This document shows, piece after piece, positions 14,045 to 27,535 of a stretch of DNA of 64,000 bases (the stretch's first letter is position 1; each line of letters begins with the position of its first letter). The DNA comes from Heterobilharzia americana (lineage: Eukaryota; Platyhelminthes; Trematoda; Strigeidida; Schistosomatidae), in contig OX104132.1 of the NCBI GenBank assembly GCA_944470555.2, forward strand, positions 20,097,755 to 20,161,754. The letters run 5' to 3'. The translations under genes were made by a program, and so were the position numbers. A model generated the notes under the pieces. It was not told the DNA's origin. It was given only the letters and a program-made list of their open reading frames with translations, and ran no database searches.

Positions 14045-14290
14045 CTGACTCGGTGGTCTAGTGGATAGTGCTCTGTCGTTTCAACAGAATGGTCCCGAGT
14101 TCGAGTCGTAGTAGGAAGAACATAGCTAAGTGGGAGGCAGGTACATCCACGTGACTACTCCAGGATTCCACTACCGGCCACTATCCATCATCATTGTATA
14201 ACCGAAACACAAGCAATATTGAGGCATCCTTGCAGAAGTCCATGTGCTAATAGAGACCGATCAACCCGGCCCACTCAACAGTGGTATAAT
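14045..14290 (+). mobile_element. Sm-alpha-type SINE (plus), hammerhead core deleted
   Basis: A clear RNA polymerase III promoter is present: A box tggtctagtgg at 14054-14064 and B box gagttcgagtcg near 14097-14108. The spacing is tRNA-like. The hammerhead core between the catcca and ggattccac arms of stem I is deleted (about 14140-14170). The 3' tail, from about 14165 to 14290, matches the plus-strand tail at 27395-27535. It forms a head-to-head pair with the preceding minus copy. Confidence 0.75.
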
Positions 14291-14944
14291 ACAAAAAACA
14301 ACATCTATACCAATGTTTCAAAGCTCCAACCGCGGTAGAATGGGCTAGCATTTGTTATAAAAACTTTAAGATCGAATCTTGCTAAATCAGAAATTCCACT
14401 TGAAGTACTTTTGCGTACTCCGTAGCATGATTAATTAACAAATTAAGTTCTAACTACAAATATTAACCAGTAGATCATCGTAAAGACAGAACGAAGTTCT
14501 GTAACAAGAAATTCCCTGTAGAGAACACATATTTATTATTAAGTCGGAGAATTTTTTAATTCAGTGTGTTATTGCAGTTTCATCAAAATTGATGATAAGC
14601 ATAACAACTCACTGCCAACTACTTTCGAAGCAATCTAAACTTCCTGTATCGAAGTTAGGTGATTAACAGTCAAGCGTTAAACTAAGGTGCCAATTTCCTC
14701 TGGATTTTCATGAGGAGTTTCAATTTGAAAGTGGTATTCATTACGAAATGACATTATAAAAAGGACCACTATGTAACTGTTTCGTTCTAGTACGGATTCT
14801 TCAGCAGTGATCATCAGTAGCACAATCGTCACTAGTTACGTGCTTCTAGGTGGAATTTCTAATAATAAGTCGTTACCCTTAGGGCAAATCAAGTCGAACG
14901 TGAAGGCAGATACTCAAAGATGGCACTGGGTGATGATTCATCAT

Positions 14945-15075
14945 GTTCTGACCCAGTAGCTAAATGGTAACGTTTCTACCATGGAACCTGCTGACCCTGG
15001 GTGCTTGCCAGTAAAGAGTCCTGAACTATAAAAAAGCATGTATCAAGCTCTCTATGGTTTTCAGTGGCTTTCCAA
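14945..15075 (+). mobile_element. degenerate Sm-alpha-type SINE (plus)
   Basis: An A-box-like tgacccagtagctaaatggt at 14950-14969 is followed by a weak B-box region and a damaged hammerhead (agagtcc, then a loop, but no GAAA). It is older than the other copies judging by the loss of motifs, and is isolated rather than paired. Confidence 0.5.
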
Positions 15076-17309
15076 GTGACTTTGCTCCGTGAAGAATGCC
15101 AGCTTAAGATATAAATTTTTTTCCTGCTTGACATCTTTTTTCTTTAATAATAAATCTTGCATCCTTATGAAGTTTTTATCGTTTGTAAATTCATCGGTAT
15201 AGGTGAATATCAAAAATCTCTTTATTCCAGTCATGGTCAAACCTGAAAATTATAGCTAAAACAGTGATATCTCGTTAGTAATAATTGGGACAAAAAAAGG
15301 TTATACAACTTCATTTGGGAGCTCACTGTTTTAACTTGTTACTGGCTGCAGTAATCCATGTACGTACAGTCACCGGTCGCCAGGTCCTTTTACTTACATA
15401 GTTGTGGTCAATATGGATGAGATACCCTCTACTCAATCATATTCCAGATGGATACATGTCAATGACTGGTAGGTTCAGTTAAAAGACACCTAATAATCAG
15501 ATTTTAGACTCATTCTGTCACTAAATAATCTACCTCACTGATGAATAGCTAAACAGAAAGATGAGTACCTGTTTCATCCTACATAATTTCATTGAAAAAA
15601 TGAATCGTTACACTTGTGGCTCTTTAAGAGAAATTAGTCTAACTTTCTCAACGATTAACTCATTCAAACTTATTTACCTTCAAAAAGCATTATCTCCTTC
15701 GAAGTGACTTTCATCTCTTCCAATAACTTTTAAGTGAGGACAGCACAATAAATTGAAGCACTTTGGCACAGGCAAAAAATAAACTTGAACATCCTGAGAT
15801 TTAGTAAAATACTGTAGGGATTTTTTAAAATTTTATTTCAAACTTTAGCGTCACGAGAGAAGATTGATAATAGGAATAGTCTAGCGAACTGGAACACTTT
15901 TATTAGTGATGCTAAAAAGACATGAAAAGAATTGCCACACGAAGATTTCATGCATGCATGTTATAGTAGGTTATTTTTAGATCCAAAGGCATAGATTTGT
16001 TCTATTTCCAGTGACAGGTTTTAAAATCATGTTACTTTGGGATACGAACTGTTCAATTTTACACATTTCTAATGTTGATTGGTGCTAACATACAGTAAAT
16101 TAGTTGATTAAAGTGTTAATACGCTTCTTACCTGCGGTTTTCACCATAATGCATGTTTTCAGGTTATTTCTTACCTACAGTGTTAAGTCAGTTGATTGAC
16201 CCATATGTTATCATTTTTAAGTCGATGTAAAATGGTTAAGAGCAGTAAACATATTGTTTGTATCTTCACTGCATACTTTCAGGCATCTTCTGGAAATAAG
16301 TAACTGTCATTTGACTCCCTAAACTCATTCCCGTACGATAAATAGAAAACGTTTGAAGCAAATACACATTTATGCGATGTCTTTTCTTATACCCTTACTT
16401 GTATGTTCATCACGGTATTCAGTTTAATGACAGTCAGCGATTTAACTTAGTACCTAACGCTTGAACAGAGAGGTTGGTAAGGTTATTCACTTCCTTTGAT
16501 TTTAGTCCAGGTTTCAGTTATATATTTTTCGCTAACAATATGGGACCATATTTTGGAATGATTACCACCATATTCCCAGGAAAGTGCAGATCAGCTTTCG
16601 ACGTTTCCAACAATAAGAACAGAATACTACAGTTATTGGATTCAGGAAACAGCATGATCTAATGATGATGACGATTTTACATTCATTTGAAATAACTCTC
16701 ACAGAAGACTAGTTATGATTTTGACCACTTTTTGTTCATATCAGCGAAGAAGGAAAGTAATAACCTTAGAACTCCAATATAATGAAATCTATTAGGTAGA
16801 GTTCCTAATGTGCAGATAACTGGGTAACTGTGGAACAAAGACAAAGAATTTTTCACGAAGTAGTATATTTTCAAAATAACCAAAACTAAATTAAGAAAAA
16901 TTACTCCTCATCAAAAGCTATTAATCTGTTTTTTTTCATTTTGAACTTATATTCTGGTTAAAATAGTGTTATCAGCTGCCGTTATTATATGGATATTATT
17001 TTTCCCAAATTTTTCAGATTCAAGAAACAGTGTTTGAATAATAACCTGTGTAAATATAAAAAAAAGGGGATATCTTATGATGCATTAGTGAATCTAATGT
17101 TTTTTTGAAAGCTCAAAGTACTTGTAACTACACAAAATAATCGTAAAGAAAACAACAATTTTTATTACATGTTTACATTATTTCCTTCGTGACTGATGTA
17201 ATTTACTTGGAACAACATGGAAACTGAAGAGTTCTAAAGACGTTTCTCTTATATATATAAAATTCCATGGAATTTCGAAACATACGGTGAACATAAAAAC
17301 CGTGTTGTT
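15076..17309. other. unique AT-rich DNA
   Basis: No coding region, RNA gene or dispersed repeat could be supported. The short frame at 16474-16662 (62 codons) is not recognisable and has no clear splice context. Confidence 0.4.
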
Positions 17310-17440
17310 GTGATATACCAAGTGAATATGGAGAATAAATTACATCCAAAATGTTACCCAGTAAATAATACTGTTTTGCTGTGTGACACATTTAAAGAAA
17401 GAACTAAAGTGGAATTACAATTTACCATAGTGCCCATGGT
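17310..17440 (+). mobile_element. Penelope-like element 3' tail fragment
   Basis: This fragment matches the right arm of the inverted element at 56505-57000. The shared order is a gatataccaagtgaata-like segment, then cccagtaaataatactg, ctgtgtgacacattt, then aagtggaattacaatttacc. Only the non-coding tail is present. Assignment to the Penelope-like family is indirect: the same tail follows the GIY-YIG-like coding remnant in the copy at 53362-53790. Confidence 0.5.
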
Positions 17441-20400
17441 TTGCTACTGTATTAAACACCATTATGTGTCACAGTATTTCTTAAACCATTTTCTACGATC
17501 AAATTCAAGACAATTTTGAAAATATTATGAACTGTAACCTAGTTGGTTAAACAAATGCTTCACCTTTATTTAAGCGTGGACTTTAACAAATTGTAACATA
17601 AAGTTTGATCCATCTTTTGGTGGAATGCTAATAAAGGAGTAATAAAGTGAGCCTGGTTTTCCACAGTAAACAACAAAGTTATGTACTACATACATTTTAT
17701 GGAAATTAACTGACTATGGCAAGTAAGATAATCTTCCTGAGCTTTGTATGTAACAGCTGAGCATTGAAGGTTAAAGAACTGAACCTGATATTGCATCATC
17801 ATTTTACCATATATTCAACAAGAAATTATTTCAATTGATGACTTTGCAGAACTAAATTTAGATTTTAAAACTTTATGAAATTGCAGAGTGTAAGAGACTT
17901 CAACTTTATAGACACTTATAAGTTTATAAATTTTATTGTATCAGAATGAAATACATTCAGATCTAAGATAAAAAGTCTTACTGATATTAGATTTTAAATG
18001 TAAACAGTAATACTTCGATGTAAGAGTGAACATACCACAATCGGTCAGTGAATTCGCTACAATGTAACGTATACAAATATACAAAAATCAGTGAGAATTG
18101 AAGGTTGTAGCTGGTGAAGTTTAATGTTTTGTTTGTTAGTTAACCTACTAATAGAAAATAAAAGATGGACATCAATAGGGATCAGTTTTTTAGATGAATT
18201 GTTATCAGTAAATGAGTATTGTTAAATCATGCGTTTTCTATATCTGTATAGTTCAAGAGACATTCAAATCAATTGGAATGATAATGTTTTATTATTAAAG
18301 TAATGTGCATTGTTCTGATGTAGAAAATATTTGTGTAAATTGGTGTAGTTATGTACAGAGGAGTGAGTAATCATCTCTACCGAAAACATTTTTTGAATGT
18401 CCTTTACTGATATATTCACCATCTCCTTAGTTTCACATGAGGAATTGACTAAACTTAAGATTTCCCCCTTCAGAGTAACTTCCAGCAATTTCTGCGATTC
18501 ATAAATAATTAACTTAACACGATTTTATTGCCTATCTTTCTAGCCCAAAAAGTTTAGTTAAGGTTTTGTAAGTTTACTGCACCATTTTGTTCTGGCTAAA
18601 TCTTTTCAAAAAATAGGTGTCAGTTATAAACAGTTTTACCTCCCGGATAAGAGGTTGGTATAACTGCTTATGACTTCATTTCACTTTGAAGTTGGCGACA
18701 GTAAACTTCTTCATGAAGCGTTCATTTGAAGACATTATTTTAGACGTACAACGAGTCATATTAACTGCTGTGATAACTTTGTTTTGTTAAGATGATTTCA
18801 GCTTAATCACTGTAAAATAATTGAAACGTGTCTACCGCCTTCCATCAACCTCTAATCCAGCAAAATAACAAAGAAAAAATTAATAAACAAACTGTTCACT
18901 AACCTATCTTTGGGTGGGTTGTATTCTACAAAATAAAAGTAAAAGATGTTTGAGCTAGCGGCGTTAACTATGAACTGCTAGAAGAAATATTTAGTTTTTC
19001 AGAAAGATGCTTATTGTAGGACCAACTTGTTTCAAGTCGTCGATATTCTACTAAAATGCAACTCATTTGGTTCACTCATAATTAAATCATACCCTCACCT
19101 AGAACGATAAGCAGGCAATGAGTCAGCTGTAAATTGTGCAGTTCTACGAGTGAATGATTTAAAGTTTTTGCCCTTGATATAGAAAGGGATGATATGACTA
19201 GTCTTTAGGATATGATTCAAAAGCAAGTTGAAGACCAAAAAGAGGTAGCTCCATTTAATCGGGATTGAACTTTTGGCAACACGTTTTCTTATCTTGTTCA
19301 ATATTATCAAAAGAACTTAACATACCAAGAAGAATTCTTACCTTCTACTCCAAACCAGCTGTTAACTGTATGTATGTTTAACAGTTTGTTGGAATTAAGA
19401 AATATGGATAAATCTTCACCTAAACACATTCATTATTAACGCGTATATATACATACATAGTTAAGTAATAGCAGGTAAGTGCAATAAAATTCACTTAATA
19501 TTGAATTTCGGTGTTTTCCCTACAATTCAAGCACAGCGCTCACAGCTTCAAGCGTTACAGCTTTAATACACCACGCTACTGAAATACGATAGTCAATATG
19601 GTCTAAGTTATTGTGAATACAAGTAACCTCTTATTCAAATGCTAGTATATTGTGTGTTGAGTACCACATAGTGATCACACCAGTAGAATGTTTCGGAACT
19701 GGTTTATATTAAAGATATTGTAATGTTAACCCATTTAACTTAATTTTTTAACAGATATTCTTGCATTATCATAGAAATGATTTTCAGCTTGGATCATTAA
19801 GTAGTAGCTACCTAAGTAAACAAATTTTAGTCCTTCACAAAGCCCTAATTTCAAGTTTATGTCATTTAAGGTCACGTCGGATTCATTTTAGAAGGAAATA
19901 TTAACAGGTTTTGAGATGCTGGGCCACACCAGTATGTATTGGAATCAACACCAAGTTTTCTGGCATAGCTTTTAACTATATTATTTGAGCATGTTGCAAG
20001 GCACCTAATTTCATGCTATATCAGTCACAATGTATGCCTTTCAACACATCACTAAGATTTCCACCTAAATTCAACCGTTCAATGAAAATTAAATGGTCAG
20101 TCCAGTCATGGCATCATATTTAAAGTTTTAATTTTCCCGACGAGAAGAATAACGTACTCAGGAACTTACATTTATTAATCATTCCTACAGATTCAGAGAA
20201 GGAAGAAAAGGTTACTAAATAAGTGCTTCCAGTGAGTTGCATGAAATGAGTTTCACATTATGATACACCTCTTTAGAAGCTAATCGGTTCATTTGTGGAG
20301 GAATTTGATCGGAAAAAAATATTAAGAAAGCAAAAGAGGGATGGTACCAATGCACACATTCGCCTACTATTGTGAGTGCAAGTTTCCTGAATGATGTCCA

Positions 20401-22919
20401 CGACCTAGTCTAAATCAAAGAGTTCACTTAAACTACCTACCAAATAACAACACAATCTGCATGACGGAATTTTAAGTTAAAGGTATTTATCTCCACTACT
20501 CCACTGCAAAAGTATATCTGATGTGTAGAAATGAAAATGAATTACATGTACGAAATATTGCTCATTTAAGGTCAACCACTCAGTTTTATCAATCATTTCA
20601 TAGCCTCAGCAGTTTTGTACTGTCTTGAAGACAATCCTCTGTGAAGGGTTCTTCAACTTCTTATTGCAAATTGATCGATTAAATGACACATTTTTAGTGT
20701 TTATCTGACGGAGGTTGTTACCAGTAAGTGAAATATACACAAAAATAATAACTATATTTGGATTGCTCACGAAATTCAGTGTCTGTCTTGACAGTATCCG
20801 CAGCTGAGTAGTTATTCTACTGCACGATCATTCTGTCGATAAAATCTTTACCAGAAGCTACACATCCAGGTTTAGAAGTTGTCTCCTAACACACCCATGC
20901 TATTAACTGATCAAATGTGCCACTGAACGAAAGAAGTAATTGAGAGCTGTTCACAAATGTTTTCCGATATCACTTACTCTGAAACTTGGACAAATGGTGA
21001 GTTGTTTATCATATTACCTCTGTCGTGAATAACTGGTACAAAAAATATAAGTGTGGAAAGTGTCTACCGTGAGAAAACAAACACAATCATTCTCAACGCT
21101 TCATCTAAGTTGACAGATTTCGTTAGTCTGAGGTATTTTTGGTTGTAGACTAAATTTATCAGGATAAGTCATCTATTTGCTCAAAATCAGATGCTCGATT
21201 TAACAAATAAGAAGTAGTAGATTATAACAGCAGTTTAATAAGCTCTTTGAACTAAACTGAAGGAATGATTTTGACTGATTGGCTGAAGTAGTCCTGATGC
21301 ATTTGTAAAGACGAATGCACTGTCAATAATGTTAATGCTGTGGATAAATTTGTATTATTCTTGCGAAAAATCATGTTTATCAGTCTGTTAGTTTATGACT
21401 ATGATTAATTGAAAACCATTTCATAAACCCAAAACATCTAGATCGCTAAATGACCTACCAAAGTGCATAGTGTCGTCCACACCGATAGGATACTGGTACA
21501 GGTTACAAGAGTGAAGAATGTTTTTTAGATCAGACAACAATACTACGTCCTACATAATCTTGTAACTTGAAGTCTCCTCCATAAATTTAAGTACAAATAC
21601 CCATGTGATCAGTGAAATGATGCTTCACTGTTTTGTTTAGAAGAATAAAATCGAGCTGTCCGGCGTATTTATCATATCTCTCATCACTCAAGGATGCTTT
21701 GGATGTAACATAAAAACCGGCTTAAAGCAGGTTGGTTAATTTTGTACCACTTTTGAACCCTGTCAGGGAATTCGAATGACTGGTTTATGGTTGAACCTTC
21801 AGTAATATGTTTCCTACTACTAGTTTTCAGTATCAGTGGCAGTAATAAAAACAACCTGAATTCATAAAATATGATTTCTATTGATATTATTATACTTACT
21901 GTCTTTAAAGGAAACTGAGAAAATTGAAGTATCAAGACAGAGGCATTGTAAATATGTGGCTGGCATGTCCCATATCCACTCAAGAGGTAAAATAATAACT
22001 CTACTATTTTTAGAGAATAAGTAAACTTAAAAATTTGCTTCACTTCGAACAAACATTAAATTACCAACTGTAGAAAACTTTAGAACACTAAGTGTACTTT
22101 ACATCTGTAAATATGACTTATGGAAACTGTGATTGCCCGAATCTTTTCTGTATGAATCTTTATATATTTTGTATGTATTTTGATGAGTTATTTTCTTCCG
22201 AGTCAATGGTTTGACTTTCCTCTACTTTTAGCCTCCAAATCGTTCAAAATTAGATAAATCTTATCAACCTTTTCGTTGTCGAAAATTAATTTGCCAAGAG
22301 GTATATTTGGAATACTGCCTGATTTTACCGTCGTAACTTTTTCAGGTGACTGAGATGGAACATTTACCCGTCATGCCTAGTTTTGAGTATTTCATCAAAT
22401 TATCTGAGTATTTAGCGAAGTCTGCCTTGGAGTCAAATTTCTTAAACTAACTGGATAGATGAGTATCTCTTAATTTTCCGTATGAAGGCTCTATCTGTAA
22501 CAACAATACTACTCATTTGCTTGTAGGAATATACCACTGATTTTCTGAACAGTCAGCATAAATATCTAGAAGTTATATGTTCCGACTCCTGATTATATGA
22601 AACCTGAAGGGATCATTAAATCCAGTCCATCCAGCCATGTAGCCTCATAGTCTTATACTTTTACCTAGTGAAATTATAGAGCTAAAATATTTGTGTCAGT
22701 GCCATGGTACAAAATTATGAGTACACTGTCAAGATAAGGAATATAGAAGTAAAATGCCTGTAGATATAAAGTATGCAATAAACTTTTATATACAGATGTT
22801 ACATCACAAGACATCTGATCATTTGTTTTATCAAATCACTTCTTACTGACCCTCTGAATTCAAACTTTTCAGCCTATTAAACAATTCTCACAGTAGTGGA
22901 GAATGTTTGTAGGTCAGTT
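17441..22919. other. unique AT-rich DNA
   Basis: No gene was recognised. The longest open frame, minus strand 21684-22052 (122 codons), is rich in Leu, Ile and Phe and has no motif I know. In DNA this AT-rich, one frame of that size can occur by chance. Confidence 0.4.
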
Positions 22920-23082
22920 GGATGGTCTTGGTTGTATCGCGTTCTCTGAGCTGGGTTGTTTAGTCGTGAAGCTTTCATCGTCTTTCTAGACAATATTAGT
23001 GCTGATGATGTTGTCTAAAAAGACGATGGAAGCTTGACGATTAACCAATCCAGCTCAAAGAACACAATACAACCAAAATCCT
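22920..23082. repeat. long hairpin (foldback) repeat
   Basis: Two arms of about 70 bases are imperfect inverted repeats around a short centre (gtgctgatgatg). The left arm begins ggttgtatcgcgttctctga and runs through gaagctttcatcgtcttt. The right arm is aaagacgatggaagcttg and runs through ccagctcaaagaacacaata. The transcript of either strand would fold into a near-complete hairpin of roughly 160 bases. No coding capacity is seen. It may be a small foldback transposon or half of an inverted dimer. Confidence 0.8.
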
Positions 23083-25501
23083 CAAAGATCTCTCAAATCA
23101 AAACCTGTATCACACCCAGCTGAAACTACTAAGCAAATGTCTCTAAAAATGAATGTTCAGAAAATAAACGAATATGCATTTGTACTGATGAAATTACTTT
23201 GAGTTTCTCAGTAGAAACAGATAAACACAGTAGGTATAACCTTCAGAGGAGAAGTAGCAGTCAAAGATTATTATAAAATAATGATTCCACAATTTTACGT
23301 CAAAAGTCCATTGACAATATTGGGATCACTTTTTTGGATTATCATTCTGGAGTCAAAAATTTGGAATAAAATTAAGATCAGAATTACAATTATGATATAA
23401 TCTGTTATGCTTGTAGGTTTGTACGTGATAGTACAGATAGTGAGGTCACATCATTGTGATTTTAAACCCGTTACTTTGTACATAATTAGACTGTTTTAAA
23501 TATTTCGATAGAAACTAATCTCATACAGATATAAGTTCTGTAAATCTATTCATAACACCAAAGTATAAGCATATTCTGATTCTCTGTCAACAAAGTCGTT
23601 CACAGGCAGAAATTATCACGAAAGTTCTTTTACTTTGTTCAAATGATTGGTTATCGAGCCTGAAATGATACTATAATAAAGAACGAAAAATTTGTAAAGA
23701 TAATCATAAAAGTTTCTTCTTTAATCCCTGTTAATACTTACGACTGCTGTTTGTGGTCTCTTCCTTGTCTAGAAAACAATTTCAAAAGTTATCTTTACAG
23801 TATCAAATAGGAGATGAAAAAAAGACCGTATGGTTTTGAAGGACCTAATGTAGGGTTTTTAGTTAGATGAAATGCCGTTTCATCGTAATTACATGAAATG
23901 CCTTTATGAACAGAGAGCAATTCTCACTGAATAGGAAAGATAAACAATTGTAATTTTTAAAGTACTTAGGTTCATCCTATATTCCGATCGAAACTTACGA
24001 ACTCCGGTTTGATTTCCTTTGCCTTCTAGAAAATAATTCGAAAATTACTCATTTAACCAACAAACAAGAATATAAACAAAGAGATCTGTCTTTTTTAAAC
24101 CTATCGCATATGACTATTTAGCCGATTAAAATGATATTTTGACATCATTAAACATATTTTTTTATAAATGTTCAAATAATTTTAAAAAGTTTGAAAGATA
24201 ACCTTTCTCTATAAAACTGATGCTTTGGAATGTAGCTTATTAAGTGTAAACACTTTTTAGCTTTCTATTTACTGGAAATTATACCATCGAAAACTCACAA
24301 CTTTATGAACCAAGTAACCTTCATTTCGGATACTTATTTAATTGAGTACATCATACAATCTTTAGAGATATCCCCTAAACACATGGCATTTTAAACATCC
24401 ATGATATAAAGTCAAGTCCTTTTCGAATTTACTCCATAATCACGTGTTTTCAGTAAATTATTTTGTTCATAATCTTCTGTTTACATTCATTTATGCTCAC
24501 CTCAGTTTCTTTGCTGATTTTCAGAAGTGAACTCAAAAATCTTAATTCACTGCATTTATGTCAGTACATAACTTAAGGTTAGAGGTTCAGATATTGTCTT
24601 CCTTTACGATTTTTATGCTTTTTTCTTTTCCAAAATTAGACAGTTTGAGAACATTAAATAGGATGACTCTGTTAGAATTACGTGAATAAAGCGATCATTA
24701 AAAAATTCATTTTGGTTTTTGTAATATTGTAATTTCAAATTAACACCCTGTAAGTGTCACAATTTAACTTACCACTTGCTGAAAATGGAAAAGGTTTTTA
24801 TTATTTATGACAGTAGTCATTTCTAGGAGGACACACTGAGTTACCTTAGTTAAATGTTAACTACTACAAGAATGTTTTGAAATAGTCATGTTATCTACAA
24901 GATTGTGTTGATCAAAATATTTTGGTTCAAAATTATAATTAGCCTACTGGCCTAAGTGATCTAAGACATTAGCTCACATGATGCAGTGTTAGTCAGTTGA
25001 AAGAAACAGCAAAGAAATCCGTTTCACTTATGAACAATGCAGTTTAATATGTCTGAAGAGACTGACTTTTAACTGATTTGACCCTCTACCGTGAAAACAA
25101 AATAACCACGTTGAAATAACAGTGACATCTAACTTCTTGCAGAATACAGTTAGGTAACCTAACTGGACAATACATGGTAAGTATTGTCGTATTGTCTAGT
25201 CATCTGTGACAAATGAATTCTGCTTATCAGGTTTTAAGTGTATCCATTAACGGTTATGAAAGCTGGAGCCAGTTCACATAATTCTACCTTTTAACAAATA
25301 GGCCTATGTCAGATAAATATATCCTGCCACTACCTTCAAAAATTTACTATCAACTGTAAATACAACAAGAGTAGGATGGTGGAAAAGAGTAAGTTGTTTG
25401 GTATATATTTTGAATTCAGATATATCCCACAATGAGTAACTGCTAGTTGAATATAAGCTTATTTTTATCGATGCTGGATTTGGTGAAGGAAGACGTTTCT
25501 C
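23083..25501. other. unique AT-rich DNA
   Basis: No gene, RNA or dispersed repeat could be supported in this stretch; it is AT-rich with homopolymer runs. Confidence 0.4.
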
Positions 25502-26641
25502 ATTATTTTTTATTTATTTGTCCCTTGGGTTCCTAGTTGAACATAGAACTTTAAGTAGCACATCTCCTTTGCACTTTCTTCTCTCCAGTCTTTTCAACCT
25601 GGCTCCACAACTGCCCACAAGCTTTCAGTTCTTCCTAACATGATCTCCTCTATATCATCCCCGGACGATCAACTCGTCGTTTCCCATTTGCATCCCACTA
25701 GAGGGCATGGCCTGGCACGTGGTGTCCCCGAATGGTCCTCTCAGTGTATGGCCAATCTATTTCCGCTTTCCTCTGCATATGTGTTAGGCGATGGGTTCTT
25801 GGTTGGTTCGTTGCCAGGCAACCAGCCAGTCAGCCACAGTTCCTTGTTGCTTATTCTTTCTATTTGCTATATATTGAGTGCAGTGAGGCGCAATAGGTCG
25901 CAGCAATTTCAGATTAATGCATCAAGACCTATCTTGCTGTCTTTCCGATCCTGGCTTTGACGTCTTCATCTGTGCCACCGCCTGTAGCTCAAACAATGCT
26001 GCATAGGTAGATGAAAGAGACAACTCCCTTAGGTTTCTCCTGTTATTCGTCATTGATGCCTGTTGTTGGTGGTGGGGCATCTTTACCACCCCTGTCTCCT
26101 CTGTATTCACTTCTAGTCCCGCCCTCACTGCCTCGCCTCTTCTGTCAACTTGTTGGCTTCCGCCTGTAAACCTTCGAGTTTGTGCAACAAAACATCAGAT
26201 ATAAATCATCATCATTGGCAAAATACAAGCCTTCAACTGAGGTCTTTTCATCGGCCGAACAATGTTTGTCCCTCTTCTCGCTCCTCATAGTTTGCTACTT
26301 GATCCAGTCCACCACAACCAGGAAGATCATGTGAGATGGTGGATGGCAACCTTATCTAACTCCTTCCTGTCTTCACTTCAAAGGCGTCACTGAGCTTTCC
26401 ATTGTGGATCACTCGACATGTGGCGTCTTCATATGGCTGTCGAATAAGATTGATAAAGGTTTGTGGTACTCCGTAGTGTAGAATCAGCTAGCTGCCAAAT
26501 TACTTTCCTCTCAACGCTGTCGTAGGCCTTTTCAAAATCGACGATGTTGAGGTAGAGAGTTGACTGCTATCCTACGCTCTCTTTTAGGATCATGAGTAGC
26601 GTTGCGATCCGGTCCGCACATGATTTGTAGTTCTTGAATCC
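25502..26641 (-). mobile_element. 5'-truncated RTE-like retrotransposon, 3' part
   Basis: This is the same subfamily as 3733-4890, in the same orientation and with almost the same extent. On the minus strand it runs from the reverse-transcriptase motif A region (the FEKA coding segment near 26530) to the tail ttcctagg..., ending in an AT-rich TAA-like run at 25502-25520. The 5' end breaks at about 26641, where homology to the full-length copy stops after the codons for KYKSCAD. Frames are interrupted. It is a dead copy left by target-primed insertion. Confidence 0.88.
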
Positions 26642-27192
26642 ATGATTAGCAACATTTAGTATTCTTCAGTTTAATTAATAGGCTGAAAATAATTCTGTTG
26701 AGTCATACAACTTATTTTGGTATAATTTGAAATCACATATATCAGTCATCCTTCTCATGACTTTATTCCTATGGAGCACCTTGTGCAGTCTAGAAAGGTA
26801 TCCGCAATTTTATGTCACTATGCTCCAGTCACTATCTGTCATATGTTATACAGGTATATTTAAGGCTAAACCTCCAAATTTCCAGCAGTATATGTTTATG
26901 AGTAGTCTGTATAGAAGCATAATGTGAAATGTCCCTGAGAATGGTGTTCAAAAAACTTTCCAACCTGTTGCACCTCCGTACGAAAAGGTAATATTCCAAA
27001 GTCTCAGTAATTTTGTTCTTGCAGATACTTTATTCTATCTTACTGATTAAAATCTTGCTCAAAATATCATCGTGTTATGCTGTACTTGCCTTTCGTGTAT
27101 TTAAACAAGCGGTTTTAAGAAAATTCGCTTCTGTCTAGGAAATGAGATTCCTTTCCTATTTTAAAGTACAAATTTGTCTTGTATTCTGCTTA
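26642..27192. other. unique AT-rich DNA
   Basis: No feature was recognised between the RTE fragment and the SINE pair. The 66-codon frame at 26727-26927 is not recognisable. Confidence 0.4.
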
Positions 27193-27335
27193 GTGGCGGT
27201 AAAAACAGAGACTCGTCAGCCGGATGTACCTGAACCTCAGTGAGTGGTAAAGTTCATCCCCTAACTGCAACCCAGTACCCATCGCTCCTGACCTTAAAGC
27301 GTTATCCACTAGACCACTAAGGAATGACAGCCACC
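27193..27335 (-). mobile_element. Sm-alpha-type SINE (minus) with partial hammerhead
   Basis: On the minus strand a full tRNA-like head is visible: A box tagtggtctagtggataacg near 27305-27325, and a B-box-like gggtactgggttgcagtt about 30 bases later. The 5' half of the hammerhead follows (CAUCCGGCUGACGAGUC at about 27214-27230). After that the GGAC and GAAA side is destroyed. It is paired head to head with the plus-oriented tail downstream. Confidence 0.75.
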
Positions 27336-27394
27336 TCTTCAGCATGGGTATCAGGTATTGTCTGATATTTGTATTCTTCTGTTATCAAACTGAG

Positions 27395-27535
27395 ACTAGG
27401 GATTCCACTGCTAGTCACCAAGCAGAATACAATACAATGAGTAGGCAGGCGGTATCGAGGCATCCATATAGGAGCCCATTTACCAACTGAGGTTGGACAA
27501 TTTGACCCAGTATGGCAACGGTAGGTTATAACTAC
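27395..27535 (+). mobile_element. Sm-alpha-type SINE tail fragment (plus)
   Basis: This segment starts gggattccactgctagtcac and continues through gaggcatccatataggagcc. It aligns with the 3' part of the SINE at 14045-14290 (aggattccac... gaggcatcc). The tRNA head and hammerhead core are absent. The family's usual order is head, ribozyme, tail, so this is a 5'-truncated copy. Confidence 0.6.

Noticed and set aside
21684..22052. 122-codon minus-strand frame as a gene
   Set aside because: No motif, no splice or start context; hydrophobic composition and length are compatible with chance in AT-rich DNA.
25640..25960. 106-codon plus-strand open frame
   Set aside because: It lies antisense to the RTE fragment at 25502-26641 and is a shadow of its coding region.
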